A DNA stretch of 64,000 bases, taken from contig NZ_UIHC01000003.1 of assembly GCF_900499075.1 (NCBI RefSeq), forward strand, positions 1 to 64,000. The letters run 5' to 3'. The notes below the pieces were generated by a model, which had not been told where the DNA came from, searched no databases, and saw only the letters and a list, made by a program, of their open reading frames with translations. Source of the stretch: Roseinatronobacter ekhonensis (GTDB lineage: Bacteria; Pseudomonadota; Alphaproteobacteria; Rhodobacterales; Rhodobacteraceae). This document shows positions 37,244 to 46,296 of this stretch, in pieces (the stretch's first letter is position 1; each line of letters opens with the position of its first letter). The translations under genes and the position numbers were made by a program.

Positions 37244-38593
37244 TCACCCCTTTTTCTGCTCTGCTTTGCGGGCGCGCAACCGGTCCATCAGCTTGCGCCC
37301 CATACCTGGTTTGGTGTCTTGCGGCGCGCGGCCAAGCGCCAGCGCGCCGTCGGGCACATCACGGGTAATGACAGAGCCCGACCCTGTCAGGGCGTGTGCC
37401 CCCACCGTCACCGGCGCAACCAACATTGTCGACGACCCGACAAACGCATCCTCGCCAATCGTGGTGCGGTGCTTGAACACGCCGTCATAGTTGCAGGTCA
37501 CCGTGCCCGCGCCCAGATTGGCGCGCGCGCCGATATCGGCATCGCCGACATAGGACAGGTGGTTGACCTTGGCCCCCTCGGCCAGTTGCGCGTTCTTTAT
37601 TTCCACGAAATTCCCGACGCGCACATCCTCTGCCAATTCCGCGCCGGGGCGCAGGCGGGCATAAGGGCCGACCACCGCGCCACGGCTGACATGGCAGCCT
37701 TCCAGATGGCTGAAGGCGCGGATGGTGGCACCTGATTCGACCGTCACGTCGGGACCGAAGACGACATACGGCTCGACCATGCAATCGCGGCCCAGACAGG
37801 TGTCTTGGGCAAAGATGACCGTGTCCGGCGCTTGCAGGGTCACACCGTTATCAAGCGCCTCTGCGCGGGCTTGGCGCTGAAACGCGGCCTCTGCCCCGGC
37901 CAGTTCCGCACGGGTGTTTATGCCCAGCGTCTCTGCCTCGGGGCAGGTGACGACACCGGCGCTCAGCCCGCGTGCACGGGCCAAGGCCACCACGTCCGTC
38001 AGGTAATATTCGCCCGATGCGTTGTCATTGCCGACCTCTGCGATCAGGTCGAACAGCGTGGCCCGGTCGGCGCATAGAACACCGCTGTTGCACAGCGTGA
38101 TCGCGCGCTCGTCCTCTGTTGCGTCTTTGAACTCGACAATCCGGTCCAGCCTGTCACCCTGCGTCACCAAGCGCCCGTAGCGGCCCGGATCGGCGGCATG
38201 AAAGCCCAGCACGACCACGTCGTTCTGGGTGCGGGCGGCTTGCAGCGCCTCTAGCGTTTCCGGGCGGATAAACGGGGTATCGCCGAACAGAACGGCGATA
38301 TCACCGCCCTGCCCGTCCAGCGCCGCGCGCGCCTGATCCACGGCATGGGCGGTGCCAAGCTGTTCGGACTGGGTGACGATCTGCGCGCTCTCATCCTCGG
38401 CCATGACAATCTTGGCGACCGCTTCGCCACCGTGCCCCACGACAACGACCACGCACGCCGGGTCAAGCGCACGACCCGCGCGCATGGCATGCACCACCAA
38501 AGGGACCCCTGCCAGCTTGTGCAACACTTTGGGAAGGTCGGATTGCATACGGCTGCCCTGACCGGCTGCCAGAATGACAAGCGAAATACTCAT
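37244..38593 (-). CDS. glmU: bifunctional UDP-GlcNAc pyrophosphorylase/glucosamine-1-P acetyltransferase
   Basis: This 449-residue GlmU has an N-terminal pyrophosphorylase domain beginning VILAAGQGSRMQSDLPKVLH, with the nucleotide-binding and Lys motif, and a C-terminal left-handed beta-helix acetyltransferase (about residues 250-440) with repeated hexapeptides and the conserved NFVEIKNAQLAEGAKVNHLSY region. It acetylates GlcN-1-P and forms UDP-GlcNAc for peptidoglycan and LPS. It heads the glmU-glmS pair. Confidence 0.96.
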   Translation of the reverse strand: MSISLVILAAGQGSRMQSDLPKVLHKLAGVPLVVHAMRAGRALDPACVVVVVGHGGEAVAKIVMAEDESAQIVTQSEQLGTAHAVDQARAALDGQGGDIAVLFGDTPFIRPETLEALQAARTQNDVVVLGFHAADPGRYGRLVTQGDRLDRIVEFKDATEDERAITLCNSGVLCADRATLFDLIAEVGNDNASGEYYLTDVVALARARGLSAGVVTCPEAETLGINTRAELAGAEAAFQRQARAEALDNGVTLQAPDTVIFAQDTCLGRDCMVEPYVVFGPDVTVESGATIRAFSHLEGCHVSRGAVVGPYARLRPGAELAEDVRVGNFVEIKNAQLAEGAKVNHLSYVGDADIGARANLGAGTVTCNYDGVFKHRTTIGEDAFVGSSTMLVAPVTVGAHALTGSGSVITRDVPDGALALGRAPQDTKPGMGRKLMDRLRARKAEQKKG

Positions 38594-38781
38594 GTGCCCT
38601 CAAATCCGCTTTGTATTTTCCGCCTGCATGCGCGGATTGGCGTCCGTGTGCAAGCCTTGGGCCGATCACGGCTGGTTTCATTTTGAAACAGGCGCGAATT
38701 CCCGCCGGTTTGACCGATATCAAGGCGCTGGCCACGTCCATGCGCGATGATACGCTTCTAGGCCATGTCAAAGGACAGCCA

Positions 38782-39192
38782 ATGTATGACACGATTCTTG
38801 TCGCCGCCGATCTGGCCGCGCCTGCCCGCGCCAAAGCGCTTCTGGCACAGGCGCAACGCCTCTGCGGCCCTGACGGCACTATACGGTTGCTGCATGTGCT
38901 GGACGCGGCGGCAACCGACAAGCGCCGCGCCAGCGCCATGGCCGGACTGCTTGCGCTGAGCGACGGGACCGACCACCGTATTCTGCCGGTTTTGCGCGAC
39001 GGTGCGGTTGCGCCGCACATCCGCGCCATGGCAGATGCCGACGGTGCCGATCTGGTTATGCTGGCCAGCGGCCTGCCCGATATGGCAGAGTTCATGCGCC
39101 AGACGACCGCGACCAAGTTGACCCGCCACGCCACCATATCGGTGCTTGTGGCACCCCAGACCAACCCAGAAAGGACCGACCAACATGTATGA
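38782..39192 (+). CDS. universal stress protein, divergent copy
   Basis: This 136-residue UspA-fold protein begins MYDTILVAADLAAPARAKAL and is the first of three consecutive paralogues. The nucleotide-binding end motif is altered: where the two downstream copies have DYFIGSTA, this one reads EFMRQTTA and lacks the glycine, so ATP binding may be weakened or lost. The ATG at 38782 matches the family start and the start of its neighbours. Its last codons overlap the next copy by 8 bases, giving tight coupling. Confidence 0.82.
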   Translation: MYDTILVAADLAAPARAKALLAQAQRLCGPDGTIRLLHVLDAAATDKRRASAMAGLLALSDGTDHRILPVLRDGAVAPHIRAMADADGADLVMLASGLPDMAEFMRQTTATKLTRHATISVLVAPQTNPERTDQHV

Positions 39193-39601
39193 TTCCATCG
39201 TGATCGCCGCCGCGCTGTTCAATGAGGGCGCAACCACCCGCGCCGCGCTGGACAAGGCCCAGACATTGCTGAACGCCGGCGGGGCCGTGACACTTGTCCA
39301 CGTCATAGAAGAAGTGCCCGGCTATGTCGCGGCCTCTATCCCCAAGGAACACATGGGCGCGCGCCAGCGCGAGGTGCAGGACCAACTGGATGCGATGGCC
39401 GCCAGCGCATCGGGCATCAAGGTCAAGGCCATCATCCGTCATGGCCAGCCGTCGGCCTCTATCCTTGGGGCCGCCAAGGAAACCAACGCTGATCTGATCA
39501 TGATCGCCAGCCACAAGCCGGGCCTGAGCGACTATTTCATCGGCTCGACCGCCGCGCGCATTGTCCGCCATGCGCAATGCTCGGTTCTGGTCACGCGGTA
39601 A
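39185..39601 (+). CDS. universal stress protein
   Basis: This 138-residue UspA-family protein starts MYDSIVIAAALFNEGATTR. The ATP-type loop HKPGLSDYFIGSTAARIVRHA is complete, matching the Gly-rich phosphate-binding pattern. AGAAAGGA just upstream serves as ribosome site. It is about as long as the third copy and very similar to it in the C-terminal third, so these two are recent duplicates, while the first copy has diverged. Confidence 0.88.
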   Translation: MYDSIVIAAALFNEGATTRAALDKAQTLLNAGGAVTLVHVIEEVPGYVAASIPKEHMGARQREVQDQLDAMAASASGIKVKAIIRHGQPSASILGAAKETNADLIMIASHKPGLSDYFIGSTAARIVRHAQCSVLVTR

Positions 39602-39683
39602 ACACCGGCGGGGCGGCGCGGTTTGCCAATCCGCCGCCCTTGTGCCAGTCTGACGACAGAGAAACCTGTTCTTGGAGGGCAGC

Positions 39684-40100
39684 ATGTATAAGTCCATTAT
39701 CGTCGCCGTGGCCTTGTTCAACCAAGGGGCCACAAGCCGCAGCCTGATCGAGAAAGCCAACAAGCTGATCGACCCGGACGGCACAATCACCCTTGTGCAT
39801 GTGCTGGACGAAGTGCCCGCCTATCTGGCCGCCGCGGTCGCGAAAGAGCAATTGCTGGAACACCGCAAGGCCATCCGCGAGCAGGTCGACTCGCTCGCCG
39901 CATCGGCCAAGGCCAAGCGCGTGGATGTCGATATTCGCGGCGGGCGTCCGTCGGACAATATCTTGGCCTGCGCGGACGAATGCCATGCCGACCTGATCAT
40001 GATCGCCAGCCATAAACCCGGCATGAGCGATTACTTCATCGGCTCGACTGCGTCGCGCGTGGTGCGCCACAGTCAAGTGTCGGTACTGGTCAGCCGCTGA
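39684..40100 (+). CDS. universal stress protein
   Basis: This 138-residue UspA-family protein starts MYKSIIVAVALFNQGATSR with GGAGG upstream. The C-terminal loop HKPGMSDYFIGSTASRVVRHS closely matches the preceding copy. The 82-base gap before it breaks the overlap seen between the first two copies. Three tandem Usp genes suggest dosage or heterodimer formation under stress. Partners are unknown. Confidence 0.88.
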   Translation: MYKSIIVAVALFNQGATSRSLIEKANKLIDPDGTITLVHVLDEVPAYLAAAVAKEQLLEHRKAIREQVDSLAASAKAKRVDVDIRGGRPSDNILACADECHADLIMIASHKPGMSDYFIGSTASRVVRHSQVSVLVSR

Positions 40101-40190
40101 CGCTTTTTTCGCGGCATGTGACGCTAACAAACCTTCCCTGCGCGGTGCAAAAGGGTATCTGTCGCTTACGGATTTGTAGGTGAGCAGCAT

Positions 40191-42203
40191 ATGTCGGACC
40201 CACTGGTGATATTCACGCCCTCTGGCAAGCGGGGGCGGTTCCCCGTTGGCACGCCGGTTCTGAGTGCCGCGCGCCAGTTGGGTGTCGATCTCGACTCTGT
40301 CTGTGGTGGGCGCGGCATCTGTTCCAAATGCCAGATCACGCCGGGCTATGGCGACTTTGCCAAACACGGCGTGCAGGTCGCGCTCGATGCGCTGTCGGAC
40401 TGGAACGCGGTCGAACAACGCTACCATGACAAGCGCGGCCTGAAAGCGGGCCGCCGCTTGGGCTGTCAGGCGCAGGTCATGCGCGATGTCGTCATTGATG
40501 TTCCGGTGGAAAGCCAGCTTCACAAGCAGGTCGTGCGCAAGGATGCAACGGCGCGCGCGGTGGTAATGGACCCGGCCACAAGGCTCTATTTGGTAGAAGT
40601 AGCCGAACCCGACATGCACGAGCCGTCGGGCGATCTGGAACGGCTGGGCGCGGCGCTGCGCGCGCAATGGGACGTGGCAGACATCACGATGGGGCTGGAC
40701 GTGCTGCGCAAGCTGCAACCCGCCTTGCGCGCGGGCGGCTGGCAGGTCACGGTCGCGGTGTTTTCCGATCATCGCGGCGGCGCGGCGCAAGTGCTCGATA
40801 TCTGGCCGGGCCTGTATGAGAGCGCGCTTTACGGGCTGGCGATTGATCTGGGCTCGACCACCATCGCCGCGCATATGTGCGATCTGCGCGACGGGCAGGT
40901 GGTGGCATCATCGGGCATCATGAACCCGCAGATCCGCTTTGGCGAAGACCTGATGAGCCGCGTCAGCTACTCCATGATGAATCCCGGCGGCGATGTCGAG
41001 ATGACACGCGCCGTGCGCGAGGCGCTCGACACGCTGATTGCGGAACTGGCTATAGAGGTCGGGGCAAACGCCCGCCAGATCATGGAAACGGTGATCGTGT
41101 GCAACCCGGTCATGCACCATTTGCTTTTGGGCGTGGACCCTGTGGAACTGGGGCAGGCCCCGTTCGCGCTGGCGACATCTGACGCGCTGACGCTGGCGGC
41201 GCGCGAATTGGACCTGACCGCGCTAAACCCCTCTGCCCGCGCCTATCTTTTGCCCTGCATCGCAGGCCATGTTGGTGCCGATGCTGCCGCCGTGGCCCTG
41301 TCAGAAGCGCCAGAGCAGTCGGATGATCTGGTTCTGGTGGTCGATGTCGGCACGAATGCCGAGATACTGCTGGGTGACAAGCGCCGCGTGCTGGCCTGTT
41401 CATCCCCCACCGGCCCTGCGTTCGAGGGGGCGCAAATCTCATCGGGGCAGCGCGCCGCACCGGGCGCGATAGAGCGGATAGAGATTGACCCCGTCACCAA
41501 GGAACCGCGCTTCCGCGTCATCGGCAGCGAGTTGTGGTCGGATGACCCGGCGTTCGACGCCAATGTGACCGGCATTTGCGGATCAGGCATTATAGAGGCC
41601 GTGGCGGAAATGCGCATGGCAGGACTGGTGGACCCGAAGGGCCTGATCGGCTCGGCAGAGCAGACGGGCACATGGCGCTCACAGCCAGAGGGGCGCACGC
41701 ATGCCTACCTGATCCACGATGCCACCGCCTCCGGCGGGCCGCGCATCACCGTTACCCAAGGCGATATCCGCGCGATCCAGCTTGCGAAATCGGCGCTCTA
41801 CGCTGGCGCGCGGCTGCTGATGGACGAAATCGGCACCGACACGGTGGACCGCATCGTTCTGGCGGGCGCATTCGGCGCACATATCAGCCCCAAACACGCG
41901 ATGGTTCTGGGCATGATCCCCGATGCACATCTGGACCGCGTGACCAGTGCAGGCAATGCCGCAGGCACCGGCGCGCGGATTGCGCTGTGTAGCAAGACGG
42001 CGCGCGCCGCGATAGAACGCACCGTGACCCGCATCCACAAAGTGGAAACCGCAATCGAACCGCGCTTTCAGGAACATTTCGTGGCCGCCAACGCGCTGCC
42101 CCATGCCACAGCCCCCTTCCCCGAACTGTCGCGCGTGGTCACGCTGCCGCAAGTCAGCTTCAACACCGGCGGGGGCGAGGGGCGCAGGCGCAAACGGGGT
42201 TGA
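40191..42203 (+). CDS. ASKHA-domain protein with N-terminal 2Fe-2S ferredoxin (RACo-like)
   Basis: This 670-residue protein combines an N-terminal ferredoxin domain with cysteines C38, C44, C47 and C92 (VCGGRGICSKCQI then LGCQ) and a C-terminal ASKHA ATPase-fold domain (VVDVGTNAEILLG is a phosphate loop). The family includes reductive activators of corrinoid proteins, which use ATP and electrons to restore Co(I). In Rhodobacterales such genes often accompany B12-dependent methyltransferases, but none is in this window. TAGGTGAG precedes the ATG. Role in corrinoid reactivation is inferred from family. Confidence 0.82.
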   Translation: MSDPLVIFTPSGKRGRFPVGTPVLSAARQLGVDLDSVCGGRGICSKCQITPGYGDFAKHGVQVALDALSDWNAVEQRYHDKRGLKAGRRLGCQAQVMRDVVIDVPVESQLHKQVVRKDATARAVVMDPATRLYLVEVAEPDMHEPSGDLERLGAALRAQWDVADITMGLDVLRKLQPALRAGGWQVTVAVFSDHRGGAAQVLDIWPGLYESALYGLAIDLGSTTIAAHMCDLRDGQVVASSGIMNPQIRFGEDLMSRVSYSMMNPGGDVEMTRAVREALDTLIAELAIEVGANARQIMETVIVCNPVMHHLLLGVDPVELGQAPFALATSDALTLAARELDLTALNPSARAYLLPCIAGHVGADAAAVALSEAPEQSDDLVLVVDVGTNAEILLGDKRRVLACSSPTGPAFEGAQISSGQRAAPGAIERIEIDPVTKEPRFRVIGSELWSDDPAFDANVTGICGSGIIEAVAEMRMAGLVDPKGLIGSAEQTGTWRSQPEGRTHAYLIHDATASGGPRITVTQGDIRAIQLAKSALYAGARLLMDEIGTDTVDRIVLAGAFGAHISPKHAMVLGMIPDAHLDRVTSAGNAAGTGARIALCSKTARAAIERTVTRIHKVETAIEPRFQEHFVAANALPHATAPFPELSRVVTLPQVSFNTGGGEGRRRKRG

Positions 42204-42249
42204 AGCGGGCGTGAGCGGGTTTACCTGAGCCGTTGCGAAAGGACACCCC

Positions 42250-42816
42250 ATGACCCAGATCGACCTTGCCAACCGCGATGGCCTGCCCGACGCGCTGCGC
42301 GTTCTGTTGCAGCAATACCCACGCGACATGTGGGAAAGCCACAGCAATTTCGACGGCTTGACCCGCTTCTGGCTGGAGCGGCACCTGATGTTCCGCCGCG
42401 CGCTTGCGCAATGGCAGGACGACACGTGCGGCTTTCTGGACAAGGGCCGCGACCCACGCGCGCACGGCCAGATGACCGCGCGGATTGGTGGCTTTCTGAT
42501 CAATGAACTGCACGGCCACCACCACATAGAGGATGCGCATTACTTCCCCGTGCTGGCGCAGGCCGAAGCTCGGCTGGCGCATGGCTTTGAATTGCTGGAA
42601 GCCGATCATCATGCGTTAGATGCACAGCTGTCCGCTTTGACAGAGGCCGCGAACACCCATCTGCGCGCGCTTCAGGACAAGGGCGCAGACCAGAACGCCA
42701 GCGCGGGCGCGATGCTGGCGAAGCTGGACGGGTTCGAGCGGTTTCTGGACCGGCACCTGGTGGACGAGGAAGAGCTGGTGGTGCCGACGATCCTGCACCA
42801 TGCGCTGAAGTTTTGA
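42250..42816 (+). CDS. hemerythrin HHE-domain protein
   Basis: This 188-residue four-helix protein has the diiron ligand pattern of hemerythrin cation-binding domains: HGHHHIEDAHYFPVL (His/Glu around residues 79-87), LEADHHALDAQL and a late DRHLVDEEELVVP. An extra His-containing helix at the N-terminus (SHSNFDGLTRFWLERHLMFRR) supplies the first ligand. It may sense or store oxygen, NO or iron. It lies 46 bases after the ASKHA gene and may be co-transcribed. A nested hairpin follows its stop. Confidence 0.82.
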   Translation: MTQIDLANRDGLPDALRVLLQQYPRDMWESHSNFDGLTRFWLERHLMFRRALAQWQDDTCGFLDKGRDPRAHGQMTARIGGFLINELHGHHHIEDAHYFPVLAQAEARLAHGFELLEADHHALDAQLSALTEAANTHLRALQDKGADQNASAGAMLAKLDGFERFLDRHLVDEEELVVPTILHHALKF

Positions 42817-42821
42817 CAGCG

Positions 42822-42856
42822 GCCCGTGGTTAACAGGCGCGAAGCGCCCCACGGGC
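42822..42856. terminator. nested hairpin after the hemerythrin gene
   Basis: An outer stem GCCCGTGG/CCACGGGC encloses an inner stem GGCGC/GCGCC with a GAA loop. It begins 6 bases after the hemerythrin stop. No T-tract follows. It could end transcription or protect the mRNA end. The following 134 bases to the next gene show nothing recognisable. Confidence 0.45.
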
Positions 42857-42990
42857 AGCGGCGGGCCGCCCCAGAGGCCTGCCGCTTTGGAGGTCATGGC
42901 GCATAGGCGCGATGTTATGCAAGCTTGGCGACCATAAAGTGGCGATCACCGCCAGTTGCGGCGGCAGACCGCGGCCCACCGCTGCCGTGA

Positions 42991-44316
42991 TCAAGGCGCG
43001 AGCGCAGCCTCCACAGCATCCGCCAAGCGCCCCACGATCTGGTCCACGTCCTCTCGCGTCACGATAAACGGCGGCGCAAGCAGCACATGATCGCCGCGCA
43101 CCCCGTCAATCGTGCCGCCCATCGGGTAGACCATCAAGCCGCGCGCCATGGCTTCGGCCTTGATGCGCGCGTGCAGCTTGCGCGCGGGGTCGAACGGCGC
43201 TTTCGTGTCGCGGTCCGAGACCAGTTCGATGGCCTGAAACAGCCCGCGCCCGCGAATGTCACCGACATGGGCGTGCTGCCCGAACGCCGCTTGCAGACGG
43301 TCCCGCAGATGCGCGCCCATGGCTTGCACATTTCCGAGCAGATGGTCGCGCGCGATGACCTGTTGCACCGCCAGTGCCGCCGCGGCCGCCATCGGGTGGC
43401 CCATATAGGTATGGCCGTGCTGGAAAAACCCGCTGCCAGTGGCAAAGGCCTTAAAGATGCGGTCGCTCAGCAGCGTCGCCCCCACGGGCTGGTAGCCACC
43501 GCCCAAGCCTTTGGCGATGGTCAGAAGGTCGGGCACCACGCCATCTTGTTCGCAGGCGTAAAGCGACCCGGTGCGCCCCATGCCGCACATCACTTCGTCA
43601 AGGATCAGCAACACGCCGTATTTGTCGCAGATCGCGCGGATTTGGCGGAAGTAGTCGCCCACCGACGGGACCGCCCCCGCCGTCGCGCCCACTACAGGTT
43701 CGGCGATGAATGCACAGACCGTGTCGGGGCCAAGTTCCAGTATTTTCGCCTCTAGCTCGCCCGCCGCGCGGGTGGCGTAATCAGCGTCGGATTCGCCTGC
43801 CATTTGCGCGCGATAGGCAAAACAGGGGGCGATATGATGCGCCTCCATCAAGAGCGGTTTGAATTGCGCGCGCCGCCATTCATTGCCGCCCGCCGCCAAT
43901 GCGCCAAGCGTGTTGCCATGGTAGCTTTGCCGCCGCGCGATGATGTGGCGGCGCTGCGGCTGCCCGGTTTCGGTGAAATACTGGCGCGCCATTTTCAACG
44001 CGGCCTCTACGGCTTCGGACCCGCCCGACACAAGATAGACATGGTCCAAACCGGCAGGCGCGTCAGCCACCAGCCGGTCGGCCAATTCCTCTGCGACATC
44101 GCTGGTGAAAAAGCCGGTATGCGCATAGGCCAGCTTGTCGAGCTGCGCGTGCAGCGCGTCCAGCACATCAGGATGCGCATGGCCAAGGCAAGACACCGCT
44201 GCCCCGCCCGAGGCGTCGATATAGTCGCGCCCCTCGGCATCGGTAAACCGGATACCCTGCGCGGAACGCGCTATACGCGGGGCAGAATGGATGGAGCGAT
44301 GCAAGAGATGGGTCAT
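42991..44316 (-). CDS. class III (omega-type) PLP-dependent aminotransferase
   Basis: This 441-residue fold-type I aminotransferase is of the class III group. PLP site elements are D240 in LLILDEVMCGMGRTG and the Schiff-base lysine K269 in TIAKGLGGGYQPVGATLL. The pattern SYHGNTLGALAAGGN is typical of the family. Likely donors are omega-amines or beta-alanine-type acids, acceptor pyruvate. It stands alone on the minus strand between the hemerythrin gene and a small secreted protein gene. Substrate is not assigned. Confidence 0.88.
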   Translation of the reverse strand: MTHLLHRSIHSAPRIARSAQGIRFTDAEGRDYIDASGGAAVSCLGHAHPDVLDALHAQLDKLAYAHTGFFTSDVAEELADRLVADAPAGLDHVYLVSGGSEAVEAALKMARQYFTETGQPQRRHIIARRQSYHGNTLGALAAGGNEWRRAQFKPLLMEAHHIAPCFAYRAQMAGESDADYATRAAGELEAKILELGPDTVCAFIAEPVVGATAGAVPSVGDYFRQIRAICDKYGVLLILDEVMCGMGRTGSLYACEQDGVVPDLLTIAKGLGGGYQPVGATLLSDRIFKAFATGSGFFQHGHTYMGHPMAAAAALAVQQVIARDHLLGNVQAMGAHLRDRLQAAFGQHAHVGDIRGRGLFQAIELVSDRDTKAPFDPARKLHARIKAEAMARGLMVYPMGGTIDGVRGDHVLLAPPFIVTREDVDQIVGRLADAVEAALAP

Positions 44317-44381
44317 GGCAGGGCCTTTCAGATCACGCCTCGCACTATCGCAGCCCCCTGCACCCTTGCAATGAAAACCGC

Positions 44382-44672
44382 TCAGATCGCACGGCCAGAG
44401 GTCGGAAAAACCTCATCCCGTGCGGTGAAATCCTGGCCATTGGCCAGCAGGCACATGCGCCCGTCAGGCAGGCTGACGGTGATGGTCCAAGCGCCAGTCT
44501 CAGCATTGGCAAATGTTTCCATCACGGCTTGGCCCGCATGGCCCACGGCACGGCGCGTCTGTTCTGCCTGTGACAGCATGTCGAGCACCTGCGCGCGCGA
44601 CGCGCACGGCATGGTCTGGGCCTGCGCACCTGTGGCGCTGACAGCAAGGCAAAGGGCGATGAGTTGGCGCAT
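44382..44672 (-). CDS. small secreted protein of unknown function
   Basis: This 96-residue protein has a clear signal peptide (MRQLIALCLAVSATGAQAQ, cleavage after AQAQ) and a mature part with two cysteines (CASRAQVLDMLSQAEQTRR and MCLLANGQ) that could form a disulfide. No family recognised. It is divergent from mcl2, with 192 bases between, and 65 bases downstream lies the aminotransferase gene in the same direction. Confidence 0.6.
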   Translation of the reverse strand: MRQLIALCLAVSATGAQAQTMPCASRAQVLDMLSQAEQTRRAVGHAGQAVMETFANAETGAWTITVSLPDGRMCLLANGQDFTARDEVFPTSGRAI

Positions 44673-44756
44673 ATGTCGGCTCCTATTGGCGATGACCCCA
44701 CGCTGAAAGCCTGCCAGAAAGCGGCAAAACCTGTCCTAACGCACCGCACGCATGTC

Positions 44757-44803
44757 ATTTGCGCACAAAAGTATACCGAAATGCCGCAATGCAGCAAATT
44801 TGC
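44757..44803. promoter_or_regulatory. mcl2 promoter operator module
   Basis: Bases 44757-44776 read ATTTGCGCACAAAAGTATAC and match the acnA promoter block at 17 of 20 positions. A perfect palindrome GCAAATTTGC follows at 44794-44803, echoing the CAAATTTG repeats at acnA. The block ends 89 bases before the mcl2 start, almost the same distance as at acnA (95). A shared regulator is inferred. Confidence 0.55.
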
Positions 44804-44864
44804 TCTTGCCATTTGTGACCAAAACTGGTGGAACCTGCGCAAGATTGTTACGCTGGAGATAATT

Positions 44865-45722
44865 ATGGACACGCGCCCCTTTCGTTCGGTTTTGTATATC
44901 CCCGGCTCTAAGGAGCGCGCTTTGCACAAGGCGACGGCGCTTCCGACCGACGCGATCATCTTCGATCTGGAAGATGCCGTCGCAATGGACGAGAAACCGC
45001 GCGCCCGCCGCTTGCTGGCGGATACGCTGCAAACGCTGGATTACGGCCCACGCGCCAAGCTGGTGCGGATCAACGATCTGGGCACCGAATGGGGCGCGGA
45101 GGATCTGGACGTGATCGCCAGCGCCCGTCCCGAAGCGATCCTGCTGCCAAAGGTCGATGGTCCGGCGCATATCGAAGAGCTTGCCCGCCGTCTGGACGCG
45201 CGGGTTGAGACCGCCGATACGCGGATCTGGGCGATGATGGAATCACCGCTGGGCATCTGGAACGCGCTCAAGATTGCCGGCGCGCCGCGCATGGCGGGGT
45301 TTATCATGGGCACGAATGATCTGGCCAAGGATATGGGGCTGCGCTACCGCGCCGACCGGATGCCGCTGTTCACATCCTTGCAGATGGGGGTTCTGGCGGC
45401 AAAGGCGCACGGGTTGGTCGCGGTGGACGGCGTGTATAACGCGTTCCGTGACGGGGCCGGGCTGAAAGCCGAATGCGAACAGGGCCGCGATATGGGCTTT
45501 GATGGCAAGACGCTGATTCACCCGTCACAACTGGAAATCGCGAATACGGTGTTCGCACCGTCCTCGGACGAGATTGACACGGCCCGCCGCCAGATTGATG
45601 CCTATAACGCCGCCACCGCGCGCGGCGAGGGCGTGGCAGTTCTGGATGGCAAGATCGTCGAGAATCTGCACATAGTGACCGCGAAGCAAATCCTGGCGAA
45701 GGCGGAAGCCCTCGCCTCTTGA
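44865..45722 (+). CDS. mcl2: CoA ester lyase family, probable (3S)-malyl-CoA thioesterase
   Basis: This 285-residue HpcH/HpaI (citrate lyase beta) enzyme has the metal-binding pattern IFDLEDAVAMDEKPRAR, the MMESPLGIWNA acidic motif and FIMGTNDLAKDMG. It is shorter than the malyl-CoA lyase Mcl1 (about 318 residues) and sits near mch and sdh, the arrangement of Mcl2 in Rhodobacter relatives, where it hydrolyses (3S)-malyl-CoA in the ethylmalonyl-CoA pathway. The ATG at 44865 follows GGAGA and gives the family start MDTRPFRSVLYIPG. Citramalyl-CoA lyase activity is a less likely alternative. Confidence 0.8.
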   Translation: MDTRPFRSVLYIPGSKERALHKATALPTDAIIFDLEDAVAMDEKPRARRLLADTLQTLDYGPRAKLVRINDLGTEWGAEDLDVIASARPEAILLPKVDGPAHIEELARRLDARVETADTRIWAMMESPLGIWNALKIAGAPRMAGFIMGTNDLAKDMGLRYRADRMPLFTSLQMGVLAAKAHGLVAVDGVYNAFRDGAGLKAECEQGRDMGFDGKTLIHPSQLEIANTVFAPSSDEIDTARRQIDAYNAATARGEGVAVLDGKIVENLHIVTAKQILAKAEALAS

Positions 45723-45735
45723 AGGAGTAAGCGAA

Positions 45736-46296
45736 ATGGGAACCGTTCTTCTGGCCGCGGGCGTTCTGCTGTGGAGTGCCGCGCATTTGTTCAAACGCCT
45801 GCAACCGGCCAAACGCGCAGAGCTTGGCGACACCGGGCGCCTATACGCGACCGTGGCTATTTTCGCGTCAATCCTGCTGATGGTGCTGGGCTACCGCTGG
45901 GCCGATCCGGTCTGGTTGTGGCCACGTGCTGGTTGGATGATCCATCTGAACAACCTGCTGGTCTTCGTGGCGTTCTACATGTTCGCGGTGTCGGGGTTGA
46001 AAACCAGCCTTGCACGCCGCATTCGCCACCCGCAATTGACCGGGTTCAAGGCTTGGGCCGTGGCGCATCTGCTGGTCGCGGGCAGCGTGCAGGGCGTGAT
46101 CCTGTTCGGCGGGCTGCTGGCTTGGGCGGTGGTGTCGGTGATCGTGATAAACCGCGCCAACCGTGACTGGACCCGCCCGCCCGAGGCTGCGATCTGGCGC
46201 GAAGGTGTCGCGCTGGTGGCCGCCGTGTTCCTGATGCTGGTCGTCGGGATTATCCATGGCTGGGTTGGCCCGTGGCCGTTTGGCGGGGGCGCATGA
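45736..46296 (+). CDS. NnrU-family integral membrane protein
   Basis: This 186-residue protein has about five hydrophobic helices and the NnrU pattern AAHLFKRLQPAKRAELGD, then YRWADPVWLWPRAGWMIHLNNLL. NnrU proteins are found near nitrite/nitric oxide reductase genes in denitrifiers, but here no such genes are near. In several alphaproteobacteria a NnrU-like protein lies beside mch instead, and its role there is unknown. It starts 14 bases after mcl2 and overlaps the next gene by 4 bases (ATGA). Confidence 0.85.
   Translation: MGTVLLAAGVLLWSAAHLFKRLQPAKRAELGDTGRLYATVAIFASILLMVLGYRWADPVWLWPRAGWMIHLNNLLVFVAFYMFAVSGLKTSLARRIRHPQLTGFKAWAVAHLLVAGSVQGVILFGGLLAWAVVSVIVINRANRDWTRPPEAAIWREGVALVAAVFLMLVVGIIHGWVGPWPFGGGA

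Noticed and set aside
45736-46296. Denitrification locus suggested by NnrU
   Set aside because: No nitrite, nitric oxide or nitrous oxide reductase genes are present in the window; NnrU sits among carbon metabolism genes.
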